Source: CAZWCX01 sp964632945 (GTDB lineage: Bacteria; Planctomycetota; MHYJ01; WSZJ01; CAZWCX01). From it: a stretch of DNA of 34,987 nt. The DNA is taken from contig CAZWCX010000077.1 of the NCBI GenBank assembly GCA_964632945.1, positions 1 to 34,987 of the forward strand. Direction: 5' to 3'. This document shows, one piece after another, positions 15,324 to 23,370 of the stretch. A model generated the notes under the pieces. It made no database searches. It was not told the DNA's origin and saw only the letters and a program-made list of their open reading frames with translations. The first letter of the stretch is position 1; each line of letters begins with the position of its first letter. The position numbers were made by a program, and so were the translations under genes.

Positions 15324-17233
15324 GCCGGCGGTTCTGAATCCGGAATCCGCGCCCCGCCTGCGGTTGTCGCGCGCACCGCAGGCCTTGAAGTCCGCAAGCG
15401 GGCGATTCTCACGGGGCGCGAAATGCCCTTCACTTCGCGGTCGGTCACCTCCGGCTGCACCCCTTCCCTCTCCAGCAGCGCCCGAACTCCCGGTTCCTCT
15501 GCGAGCGATTGGGACAGGACGACGTCCTCTCCTTCGCTGACGTCCTGGATGCGGCTGGCCAGATTCACCGTCGTTCCGAAGTAGTCCAGCGCACCGTTCC
15601 CATTGACGGCCACGCACGGTCCGCTGTGGGCGCCGATCTTCACCGTAATGGGCGTGCCCGGATTCTCCCGGTTGAAACGGGCCACCCTCTTTTGGGCCTC
15701 GAGCGCGGCCGCCACGGCGTCCGTATCGGAGGCGAAGGCGGCCATCACGGCGTCCCCGATCGTCTTCACCAGAGTTCCCTGGTTCTCGCGGATCACGCCC
15801 AGCAGCAGGTCGAAGTGCCTGCGCACGATGCCGAACGCCGGGCTGTCGCCCAGCCGTTCGTACATGGCCGTGGATCCCCGCAGGTCGGTAAAGAGGATGG
15901 CCAGGCTGCGGATGGAGAGGGCGAGCCCGGGTGCGAGAACCTCGGACGAGAAGAGGTCGCGGAACTCCTGCAACGAGGTGACCCGCGCCGCGGAGGCGCC
16001 GTTCGAATGCCAGCGCCGGTCTTCCAGGAGCACCAGCCTCTCGCGATCGAAGCCGCTCTCGATCCGGATCCCGACTTCGCCGGAGCGCACCGAAAGTCGG
16101 GACTCCCCGGGGGGACCATCCCCAAGCCGGAGCGACAGATCCGCGGCGGTCGCGGTCGGCGCGACGTCGAGGACGTAGGTCGGGCCACCGCGTGCAATCC
16201 GAACGCGATACGTCCCGGAAGACAACGGAAACCGCCATTCGACCGTCGATCCGGGACGAAGGCGCGACTGCGCCAGGACGTGAGGCGTAGTGCCGGGGCC
16301 GCCGATGCAATAGATCGCGTTCTCGGCAGCCCGAACGTTCGGATTGACGGAGAATCGGAGTTCGACATTCAGGTCGAACTGGAGATCGAATCGGATGTCG
16401 CAGAATTCGCAGTGAGCCTCCGGTTGGAGGCGGCCCAGGGTCCGTTCCTCCGTTTTGGGGATGCGGCAATTCGGACAGAGAACGTCCCAATCCAGGTCGA
16501 ATACGCCGGCCGCGGCCGCATGAAGGAATCCCCTCAGCACGTCCACCCGGGGGAGGTTCCAGCGGTCGGCGAGCTCGAACGGCCGAATGCGCAGCACCTC
16601 CTCGTCGTGAGCGGTCACAACCAGCGTGACCAACCGGTGCAGGAGGTCCGGCGGGACGCCCGCCTGCGAGACGCGGGAGATGCGCTCGTTCAGCGCGATG
16701 CGGTCGACCCGGGGCGGCGGCGCCTCGCGAGCGAAGGCGTCGTGCGAGTCCCCGGACAGAAACCGCGCGAAGTTCGCGCAGGCCTCCGCCACCCCACGCG
16801 TGGCCTTGGGCCCGACCACGAGCTTGGCGACGACCCACCCCGCCGGATTGCGCGGCTCAACGTCGGCGTACACCTCCACGTCGGTGCGACCGGACCGGGG
16901 ATTCAGCTGAATGCCGCCGCGCACCCGTCGGATCGGCCCGCCCCGAAACACCCGCTCGACCGAGTAGTGCCGGGCGAAGACCCACTCGAAGGGATGTTCC
17001 TCCCATTCCAGGGGCATCCCGAGGAAGGATGAGCGCGCGATCCGTGGGCCATCGCCGGCGATCGCATAACGCACGGGCGGCAGTCCGAGGGCGCGATTGA
17101 GCCGGTCGGTATGCGACAGGAGCGGCCACAAGCGTTCCGGACAGGCGTCGACGGTAAAGACCCGTCGGAAGGCGAGTTCACGCAAGCGAGACCCTCGTCC
17201 GGAATTCAAGGCGCGCGGGGAGGATCGCCGCAT
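15320..17233 (-). CDS. Class III adenylate/guanylate cyclase with N-terminal SRPBCC/DUF5939-like region
   Basis: This is a 637-residue signalling protein that makes cAMP from ATP. An N-terminal START/SRPBCC-like stretch (about residues 15-155, FRRVFTVDACPERLWPLLS) is followed by a DUF5939-like region with a zinc ribbon, CPNC and CEFC about 25 residues apart. The class III catalytic domain occupies roughly residues 440-600. The metal-binding Asp residues are in LFTDLRGST and KTIGDAVMAAF, the adenine-selecting Lys/Asp pair is K of VKTIGD and D of LDYFGTTVN, and the transition-state Asn and Arg are in NLASR. All key residues are present, so it should be active as an adenylate cyclase. No membrane helix is seen, so it is probably cytoplasmic. 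ATG 17233 was chosen over TTG 17332, which would add a low-complexity extension. Confidence 0.9.
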   Translation of the reverse strand: MRRSSPRALNSGRGSRLRELAFRRVFTVDACPERLWPLLSHTDRLNRALGLPPVRYAIAGDGPRIARSSFLGMPLEWEEHPFEWVFARHYSVERVFRGGPIRRVRGGIQLNPRSGRTDVEVYADVEPRNPAGWVVAKLVVGPKATRGVAEACANFARFLSGDSHDAFAREAPPPRVDRIALNERISRVSQAGVPPDLLHRLVTLVVTAHDEEVLRIRPFELADRWNLPRVDVLRGFLHAAAAGVFDLDWDVLCPNCRIPKTEERTLGRLQPEAHCEFCDIRFDLQFDLNVELRFSVNPNVRAAENAIYCIGGPGTTPHVLAQSRLRPGSTVEWRFPLSSGTYRVRIARGGPTYVLDVAPTATAADLSLRLGDGPPGESRLSVRSGEVGIRIESGFDRERLVLLEDRRWHSNGASAARVTSLQEFRDLFSSEVLAPGLALSIRSLAILFTDLRGSTAMYERLGDSPAFGIVRRHFDLLLGVIRENQGTLVKTIGDAVMAAFASDTDAVAAALEAQKRVARFNRENPGTPITVKIGAHSGPCVAVNGNGALDYFGTTVNLASRIQDVSEGEDVVLSQSLAEEPGVRALLEREGVQPEVTDREVKGISRPVRIARLRTSRPAVRATTAGGARIPDSEPPA

Positions 17234-17342
17234 CTTAGCCGAACCCGACCTCGAGGGGCAAGTCGCTCCCCGGCGAGATCCATCGATCGGGCCGGCCCCC
17301 GCGCGGAATACGGTGGGGAGGCCGGTCGGCAAACGAACGGCG

Positions 17343-19574
17343 CTAGAACTTCCAATCGAGTTCGACCAGAAAGTTGCGCCCCGGCTCGTTGACGCCGCTG
17401 CCGAATTCCCGCAGGTTGGCGTCCAGCAGGTTTTCGACCGCCAGGGTCACGCGCAGCCCTTCGATCGGGGTCTGCCAGGCCCCCCGCAGGTTCCAGGTGA
17501 CGGCGCCGGGCCACCCCCCCGGCGGAATCCGCTGCACGTCCAGATGGTCGAAAGGAGAGTAGGCCGTTTTCGCGGCGCTCCAGTCCGCCCAGGACTCCAG
17601 CCACCACCGCCCGCCGGGATGGTCCCAGCGCAAGCCGATGCCGCCGTTCGCAGGAGTGGACTTCGGGAGCGGACGCCGCCGCACGACGTTGCCGTGACGG
17701 GGATCGATTTGCTCGACGCTCGACTCCATCCAGGTCGCATTCGTCCACACCGTCCAGTCCTCCAGGAGATGAGCCCGCAGGGAGAGCTCCACCCCCTGGA
17801 CGTACCCGTCCCCGATGTTGTTCTTGCGCACCTCGGCTCCCGCGCCCGGGATCGTGATGCCGGTGCGGAAGCGCGTAATCAAGTCCTGAATCGCGGTGTA
17901 GAAGTACGCCGCCTCTCCCTCGAGGAAGTCGTACTGCGCGCGAATCCCGGCGTCGTATCCGGTGAACTCCTCGGGCGAGAGATCCGGCGAGGGTGTCTCC
18001 ACCTCCCCGGACAGCGCGATGTCGAATCGCGTCAAGTCGCTCAGGTTCGGGGCGCGAAATCCCCGCCCCACGCCGGCGAACGCCTTCCAGTGATCCCCGA
18101 TCCCCACGATCGTGCGCAGGGAACCGTTCCAGGCGTCCCAGTCCCGGTCGAGTGCGGGGAGGACTTCGAGGGAGGTCGGCCCGATGTCGCCGAGGCCGAC
18201 CTCGTTCGCATGCGCCTCCGCCCGGTCATACCTCACGCCCGCGACGATCTCCCAGTCCTGGGTGACCCGAAAGCGGTCCTGCAGGAAGATCCCCAGCAGT
18301 TCGTACCGCGCATCGTCCGCAACCGGTCCGCGGGGCGACTTGCGCACGTGGGGATCGGCGGCAGAGGGGGGCGCATTGGGGTCCCGCCGGAAGGAATCGA
18401 CGACGTCGAGGGTGAAACTGCCGCCGTAGGTCAATTCCCCGATCGGGGTGTCGCTCACGAACTGACCCTCGATCCCCCAGGAATCCACCTCGAAGCCGTC
18501 GATCGTCAATCGTCCCGAGGAGGAGATCCGGGTCTGTCGCTCCGCCTGTTCGTGCAGGGAAGCGGTGAAGCGGGCGGTGTGAAAAAACCGGCGCGCCTCG
18601 GTCCAATCCGCGCGCAGCCAGGTCAGCCGCCGATCCTGGTCGAAGTCCCGCTTGGCGTCCGTCCCGATCTGAGTGCCATGCCACTCCACCCCGCGATTCG
18701 TCGCATGCGTTCGGGCCGCGTCGTCCTGGTCCACGCGCTGATGCGCGAGCGTCAACATCAGGTTCGGACGGGCGCGGAACTGGAACTTCGCGTCGGCGTC
18801 CCATTCGGAGTAGCCGGTGTTCGCCTGTCGCCCCTCGTCCCCGCCCGCGCGCAGGTCGTCGTAGTCCCTCCAGGTTCCCCCGAGCAGGAATCCGAGGCGC
18901 CGGTTCACCTGTCCCGCCGATTCCGCGCGCACCGTGTGGGAGTCCTCCGCCGAGGAGAACCGATAGATCGTTCTCCGGCTCCACAACAACCCATCCTCCT
19001 CCTGAAACTCCCAGGCGCGCGTCAGGACGTTGATGGTGCCGCCGACCGCGTCGCTTCCATGGAGGACGCTGGAAGGCCCCTTGACGATCTCCATGCGCCC
19101 GATCGTGTACGGATCGATGGTCGCGTTGTACTGGTTCGGACCGTCCCGGAACACCGAGTTGTTGAGTCGGATCCCGTCCACCAGCGTCAGCGTGCGAAAT
19201 CCGGTGAAGCCGCGCAGGAATGGAGACCCCTGACCATGTGAGGTCTTCTGGACGTGCGCCCCCGGCACCTCCCGGAACGCCTCTGGAATCGTGCGGTAGA
19301 GCGCATCCCGGAACGTGTCCTGACCCAGCACGGTCACGGATTGAGGGACGTCGAACGTGCTCCGCTCGACCCGCTCGGCGGTCACCGTAACCGTCTCCAG
19401 GCGCCAGCGGGGCGATTCCGGCTTCGCTTCGGACCCTCCGCCCGTTTCTGGGTTGCCCGGCGTTGGGGACTCGGCCGGCGCGTCTTGCGCCGTCCCGGGG
19501 CGATCCTGGGCGGCGGCGATCGACCCCATCGCCCACAGGACCATCCACACCGCAACGAACCTGGGCTGAAGCAT
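17343..19574 (-). CDS. TonB-dependent outer-membrane receptor
   Basis: This is a 743-residue outer-membrane beta-barrel that imports iron complexes, haem, cobalamin or another scarce ligand using TonB energy. It has a signal peptide (MLQPRFVAVWMVLWAMGSIAAAQ), then a Pro/Gly-rich linker, and a TonB-box-like segment ETVTVTAERVE. The plug domain (about residues 65-185) includes PQSVTVLGQDTFRDA, GFRTLTLVDGIRLNN and EIVKGPSSVLHGSDAVGGTINVLTR. The barrel ends in the family-typical aromatic residue (VELDWKF). The best general match is to receptors of the haem/siderophore or colicin I type; the ligand cannot be decided. The start is ATG 19574 with a GGGAGGGGGAGGG region just upstream. The same frame stays open far upstream, but only antisense to other genes. 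Confidence 0.93.
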   Translation of the reverse strand: MLQPRFVAVWMVLWAMGSIAAAQDRPGTAQDAPAESPTPGNPETGGGSEAKPESPRWRLETVTVTAERVERSTFDVPQSVTVLGQDTFRDALYRTIPEAFREVPGAHVQKTSHGQGSPFLRGFTGFRTLTLVDGIRLNNSVFRDGPNQYNATIDPYTIGRMEIVKGPSSVLHGSDAVGGTINVLTRAWEFQEEDGLLWSRRTIYRFSSAEDSHTVRAESAGQVNRRLGFLLGGTWRDYDDLRAGGDEGRQANTGYSEWDADAKFQFRARPNLMLTLAHQRVDQDDAARTHATNRGVEWHGTQIGTDAKRDFDQDRRLTWLRADWTEARRFFHTARFTASLHEQAERQTRISSSGRLTIDGFEVDSWGIEGQFVSDTPIGELTYGGSFTLDVVDSFRRDPNAPPSAADPHVRKSPRGPVADDARYELLGIFLQDRFRVTQDWEIVAGVRYDRAEAHANEVGLGDIGPTSLEVLPALDRDWDAWNGSLRTIVGIGDHWKAFAGVGRGFRAPNLSDLTRFDIALSGEVETPSPDLSPEEFTGYDAGIRAQYDFLEGEAAYFYTAIQDLITRFRTGITIPGAGAEVRKNNIGDGYVQGVELSLRAHLLEDWTVWTNATWMESSVEQIDPRHGNVVRRRPLPKSTPANGGIGLRWDHPGGRWWLESWADWSAAKTAYSPFDHLDVQRIPPGGWPGAVTWNLRGAWQTPIEGLRVTLAVENLLDANLREFGSGVNEPGRNFLVELDWKF

Positions 19575-19637
19575 GACCCTCCCCCTCCCGATTCCGCTCC
19601 GGGGATGTGCGTCCGGCGCAGGTCGAACGCAAACCTC

Positions 19638-19717
19638 GTGCCCGCCCGAACCGCCCCGAACCCGGGCGGGCACCCGCGAATTCCGGCCTCGGTGGCCTCC
19701 CGCGCCGGGCCGGGAGG
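19638..19717 (-). promoter_or_regulatory. Structured leader of the TonB receptor gene (two hairpins)
   Basis: Upstream of the receptor start are two strong inverted repeats: 11-bp arms 19638-19648 and 19663-19673 (loop 14), and 7-bp arms 19696-19702 and 19711-19717 (loop 8). If transcription starts beyond 19717 they would fold in the 5' leader. I looked for cobalamin riboswitch landmarks and did not find them. The function is unknown. Confidence 0.35.
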
Positions 19718-19812
19718 TTCCGGTCCTGGATATGCGCTCGACAGCGGTGGTCGGAAATGCGCCAGCGGTGAAACTCCCGGCGCTCCCGCCCCCCCGGAGA
19801 AATTGATTTAAG

Positions 19813-19841
19813 TTGAAAATATCTCCCCGGGTGGCTAGGAT
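19813..19841 (+). promoter_or_regulatory. Sigma70-like promoter of the CoA-ester catabolic operon
   Basis: TTGAAA (19813-19818), a 17-base spacer and TAGGAT (19836-19841) lie in an A+T-rich patch 73 bases before ATG 19914. The predicted transcript start is near 19848, inside the right arm of the dyad at 19821-19850. Confidence 0.55.
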
Positions 19842-19850
19842 CGGGGAGAT
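19821..19850. promoter_or_regulatory. Perfect 9-bp dyad overlapping the -10 box, probable operator
   Basis: ATCTCCCCG (19821-19829) and CGGGGAGAT (19842-19850) are exact inverted repeats separated by 12 bases, with half-site centres 21 bp apart (two helical turns). The -10 box sits in the spacer and the likely transcript start in the right arm. This is the placement expected of a repressor site for a dimeric regulator. No regulator gene lies next to it. Confidence 0.6.
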
Positions 19851-19913
19851 GGCTCTCGCGCCCGTTCGCGGGCGGAGCATTCCCGCTGCCCACCCCCATC
19901 CCGGAGGAGCCGC

Positions 19914-20720
19914 ATGACCACCGCGACCACCACCGAGAAGACGCTGATCCAGTACACGGTCGACAACGGAATCGCCGTGCTCACCATGGACGACCCGCCC
20001 GCCAATACCTACACCCATGAGATGATGGTGCAGCTCGACGCGGCCATCCTGAAGGCGCGGTTCGACCGGAACGCCCATGTGATCGTCCTGCGCGGCGCAG
20101 GGGACAAGTTCTTCTCGGCCGGGGCGAACATCAAGATGCTGTCCGAGGCCGATCCGGAGTGGAAGTACTACTTCTGTCTCCACGCGAACGAGACGCTCTG
20201 TCGCCTGGAGCAGACGCCGAAGCTGGTGATCGCCGCCCTGAACGGCCACACGGTCGGCGGCGGCCTGGAGATCGCGTTGGCGGCCGACATCCGGATCGCC
20301 AAGCGCGAAGGCGGGAAGATCGGCCTGCCCGAGGTGAACCTGGGCGTGCTCCCGGGCACCGGCGGGACGCAGCGCTTCGCGCGCGCGGTAGGCCGGTCGC
20401 GCTCCATCGAGTTGATGGTGACCGGCCGGACCTTCGGCTTCGAAGAGGCCCTCGAGATGGGCCTCATCAACGACATTTACGAGCGCGACACGTTCTTCGA
20501 GGACGTAATGTCGTACGCCCGGCAGTTCGTCCCGCCCAACAAGGCCGCGCGGGCGGTCGGGCGCATCAAGCGCGCGGTGCAGACGGGCCTCGAGGTCGGC
20601 TTCGCAGAAGGGCTCGGCATCGAGCGGGAGCTCCAGCAACTGCTCTTCCAGAGCGAGGACGCGAAGGAGGGACTGCACGCCTACGTCGACAAGCGCCAGC
20701 CGAAGTTCCAGGCGAAGTAG
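19914..20720 (+). CDS. Enoyl-CoA hydratase/isomerase (crotonase) family protein, first of the cluster
   Basis: This is a 268-residue crotonase-fold enzyme acting on a CoA thioester. The oxyanion-hole segment KFFSAGANIKML (around residues 64-75) and GGGLEIALAADIRIA carry the backbone NH groups. The two catalytic glutamates expected for hydratase activity are present, in GGGLE and in GLPEVNLGVLPGTGG. GGAGGAG directly precedes ATG 19914. It is the first gene after a promoter with an operator-like dyad and lies 33 bases before an aldehyde dehydrogenase and then a BoxB-like oxygenase, so its substrate is probably an aromatic-derived or cyclic CoA ester. It is much shorter than BoxC (about 550 residues), the ring-opening crotonase of the known box pathway. 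Confidence 0.9.
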   Translation: MTTATTTEKTLIQYTVDNGIAVLTMDDPPANTYTHEMMVQLDAAILKARFDRNAHVIVLRGAGDKFFSAGANIKMLSEADPEWKYYFCLHANETLCRLEQTPKLVIAALNGHTVGGGLEIALAADIRIAKREGGKIGLPEVNLGVLPGTGGTQRFARAVGRSRSIELMVTGRTFGFEEALEMGLINDIYERDTFFEDVMSYARQFVPPNKAARAVGRIKRAVQTGLEVGFAEGLGIERELQQLLFQSEDAKEGLHAYVDKRQPKFQAK

Positions 20721-20753
20721 GTCCGCGGGGCAATCACGATCGGAGGAACGGCC

Positions 20754-22217
20754 ATGGCCGCGCCGGTGGAGATTCGACCGGGCAAGTTGCTGATCGGCGG
20801 GAAATGGGTCGACGCCGCCTCCGGCAAGACCTTCCCCACCGTCAATCCCGCCACCGGCGAGGTGCTCACCCACCTCGCCGATGCGGGGTCCGAAGATCTC
20901 GAAGCCGCCGTGCAAGCCGCGCGCAAGGCCTTCGAAGAGGGCCCCTGGGCAGGCATGGCCGCCACCGACCGGGGCAAAGTCCTGTACAAGATGGCGGAAC
21001 TGATCGAACAGCGGGTGGAGCGCATTGCCACCCTCGAAACCCTCGACAACGGCAAGCCCATCTTCGAATCGCGCTACGTCGACGTCCCGATGGTCGCCGA
21101 GGTCTTCCGCTACTACGCCGGATGGTCCAACAAGATCCACGGGGAGACCATCCCGGTACGGGGCCCGTTCCTCAACTACACCCTCCGGGAACCGGTCGGC
21201 GTGGTCGGCGCGATCGTGCCCTGGAACTTCCCCATGCTGCTGGCCTCCTGGAAGGTGGCGGCGGCGCTGGCGGCGGGGAACACCGTGATCCTCAAGCCGG
21301 CCCGACTCACCTCCCTGACCGCGATCGCGATGGCCGAAATCGGCCAGGAAGCAGGCCTGCCGGACGGCGTATTGAACCTTCTCACGGGCGACGGCCGCAC
21401 CATCGGCATGGGCCTGGTGCAGCACCCCGGCGTCGACAAGATCGCCCTCACCGGATCCACGGAAACCGGAAAGGCGGTCATGAAGGCGGGCGCGGACACG
21501 CTGAAGAAGATCACCCTCGAACTCGGCGGGAAATCGCCGAACATCGTCCTCGACGACGCCGACCTCGAGGCGGCGGTCAAAGGCGCCTACAACGGCATCT
21601 TCTACGGCAAGGGGGAGGTCTGCGCGGCCGGGTCGCGCGTGTTCGTCTCCGGAAAGATCCGCGACGCCTTCCTGGAGAAATTGGTCGAACGCACGAAGAA
21701 GCTGCAGCCCGCGGACCCCCTCGACCCGAAGACGCGCCTCGGCGCCGTCGTTTCCGAAGAACAGGTCGCGAAGGTCCTCGAATACGTCGAAATCGGCAAG
21801 CAGGAAGGCGCCCAGCTCGCCTGCGGCGGCGCGCGCGCGCAGGTCGGCACCGGACGCGGCTGCTTCGTGCAACCCACGATTTTCCACCAGGTCAAGAACC
21901 CGATGCGCCTGGCGCAGGAAGAGATCTTCGGCCCGGTCCTGTCGGTGATCGAATTCTCCGACCTGGACCAACTGGTCCGCGAAGCCAACGGAACGCCGTT
22001 CGGGCTCGCCGCCGGGATCTGGACCCGCGACATCGCCAAGGCCCATACCCTCGCGCGCAAGATCCGCGCGGGAACGGTCTGGATCAACACCTACAACGTG
22101 TACGACCCGGCCGCTCCGTTCGGCGGCTTCAAGTCGAGCGGCTTCGGCCGCGACCTCGGCATGCACGCGCTGGAACATTACACGCAAGTCAAGGATGTGT
22201 GGGTGAACCTGGCCTAG
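20754..22217 (+). CDS. NAD(P)-dependent aldehyde dehydrogenase
   Basis: This is a 487-residue soluble aldehyde dehydrogenase that oxidises an aldehyde to the acid. The cofactor-binding region includes VPWNFPMLLASWKVAAALAAGN and LTGSTETGK. The general-base glutamate is in LELGGKSPNIV and the catalytic cysteine is in GEVCAAGSR. The C-terminal part has EEIFGPVLSVIEF and PFGGFKSSGFGRDLG, all typical of the betaine-aldehyde-dehydrogenase-like group. GGAGGAACGGCC precedes ATG 20754. In the aerobic benzoyl-CoA pathway an aldehyde dehydrogenase (BoxD) oxidises the ring-opened semialdehyde-CoA. Its place between a crotonase and a BoxB-like oxygenase suggests a comparable job, but sequence alone cannot fix the substrate. 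Confidence 0.93.
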   Translation: MAAPVEIRPGKLLIGGKWVDAASGKTFPTVNPATGEVLTHLADAGSEDLEAAVQAARKAFEEGPWAGMAATDRGKVLYKMAELIEQRVERIATLETLDNGKPIFESRYVDVPMVAEVFRYYAGWSNKIHGETIPVRGPFLNYTLREPVGVVGAIVPWNFPMLLASWKVAAALAAGNTVILKPARLTSLTAIAMAEIGQEAGLPDGVLNLLTGDGRTIGMGLVQHPGVDKIALTGSTETGKAVMKAGADTLKKITLELGGKSPNIVLDDADLEAAVKGAYNGIFYGKGEVCAAGSRVFVSGKIRDAFLEKLVERTKKLQPADPLDPKTRLGAVVSEEQVAKVLEYVEIGKQEGAQLACGGARAQVGTGRGCFVQPTIFHQVKNPMRLAQEEIFGPVLSVIEFSDLDQLVREANGTPFGLAAGIWTRDIAKAHTLARKIRAGTVWINTYNVYDPAAPFGGFKSSGFGRDLGMHALEHYTQVKDVWVNLA

Positions 22218-22248
22218 GCGCAGGACGGGGAATACGAGAGGTGAACCG

Positions 22249-23370
22249 ATGGTCAGCACGATTTCCACATTCGACGACTGGGTCGACCTCTTCAAGGAAT
22301 GGCGCAAGGCCATTGGAGTCGACATCCCCGAAATCACCGAGTTCCACCACGAGGCGAAGTACACCGAACTGAAGAACCCCGAGATCGAGTTCGGGTTCTA
22401 CAAGGGACAGCGCAAGTGGCGCAAGATCGTCGAGATCCCCGACCAGCGCATTCGTGACGCCCTGCTCAACCTCATCGTCTACCAGGGCGACACCGAATTC
22501 GCGTCCGTCGAGCAGCAGCGCTACCTCCTGGAAACCGCGCCTTCCCACGAGGACCTCAAGTCGATCGCGCGGGTCATGTGCGAGGAAATGCGGCATGGGT
22601 GGCAGATGTGCCACCTCCTCATCAACCACTTCGGCCACTCCGGACGCCTCGAGGCCCGCAAGCAACTCGAACGGCGCGCCTTCGAGAACAAGCGCCTCCT
22701 GTCGGCGTTCAACGACCCCGTTCGGCACTGGCTCGATCTCTACGCCTACCAGGATTTCGTCGACCGCGACGGCAAGTTCCAGCTCGTCATGCTCTCCTAT
22801 TCCAGTTTCGCGCCCCTCGCGAGCTCCATGTTCCCGATGCTCAAGGAAGAGGCGTACCACCTGTCGACGGGACACGAGGGCATCAAGCGCGTCATCGCGG
22901 CCGGGAAGATCCCGCTCAAGATCGTCCAGAAGTACATCAACAAGTGGGTGTCCGCTTCCTACGACCTGTTCGGCATCGACCACTCCAGTTCCGCCCACTG
23001 GTTCTATGAGTGGGGCCTGAAGGGCCGATTCGACGAACCCACCGCGGGAGACGTCGACCGCGATCACATCAACGAGCACAACCGGATCCTGTACCGGAAG
23101 GAAATCGACACCCTGGTCAACCAATTCAACCGCTTCATCCCGAAGGACGCAGATCCCTTCTACGTCCCGGACGTGAAGTTCTATCGGCGCATCGGCGCCT
23201 ATGCGAACCAGTGCTTCAGCGTGACCGGAGAACCTCTGTCGGACTCCGCCTACGAGAAGCACGTTGCCGACGTCCTGCCCTGCGAGGCCGACGAGGTCGT
23301 GCTCGACAAGATCTTCAAGGACGGGCACGACTGGGTCGCGCCGAAGGGAACGAAGCTGGAAGCGCAATGA
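22249..23370 (+). CDS. BoxB/PaaA-like di-iron oxygenase (benzoyl-CoA epoxidase-related)
   Basis: This is a 373-residue protein of the phenylacetic-acid-catabolic di-iron family. It is closest by eye to BoxB, which epoxidises benzoyl-CoA with O2. The family stretch ASVEQQRYLLETAPS is followed by CEEMRHGWQM and later MFPMLKEEAYHL. Carboxylate and histidine ligands are all visible: E88, E113-x-x-H116, D172 or D174, and E201-x-x-H204. It is about 100 residues shorter than typical BoxB (about 470). BoxB needs the reductase BoxA, and none is encoded here. The gene sits after an aldehyde dehydrogenase, and its stop overlaps the start of the next crotonase (ATGA at 23367), so the two are translationally coupled. 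A different CoA-ester substrate is quite possible. Confidence 0.82.
   Translation: MVSTISTFDDWVDLFKEWRKAIGVDIPEITEFHHEAKYTELKNPEIEFGFYKGQRKWRKIVEIPDQRIRDALLNLIVYQGDTEFASVEQQRYLLETAPSHEDLKSIARVMCEEMRHGWQMCHLLINHFGHSGRLEARKQLERRAFENKRLLSAFNDPVRHWLDLYAYQDFVDRDGKFQLVMLSYSSFAPLASSMFPMLKEEAYHLSTGHEGIKRVIAAGKIPLKIVQKYINKWVSASYDLFGIDHSSSAHWFYEWGLKGRFDEPTAGDVDRDHINEHNRILYRKEIDTLVNQFNRFIPKDADPFYVPDVKFYRRIGAYANQCFSVTGEPLSDSAYEKHVADVLPCEADEVVLDKIFKDGHDWVAPKGTKLEAQ

Noticed and set aside
19575..19913. Cobalamin riboswitch upstream of the TonB receptor
   Set aside because: The conserved core blocks of that riboswitch were not found on the minus strand; only generic hairpins are present.
19575..22364. Upstream continuation of the TonB receptor frame on the minus strand for almost 2.8 kb
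   Set aside because: It is antisense to the crotonase, aldehyde dehydrogenase and BoxB-like genes and has no family similarity; high GC keeps the frame open. The receptor's signal peptide and ribosome-binding site fix its start at 19574.
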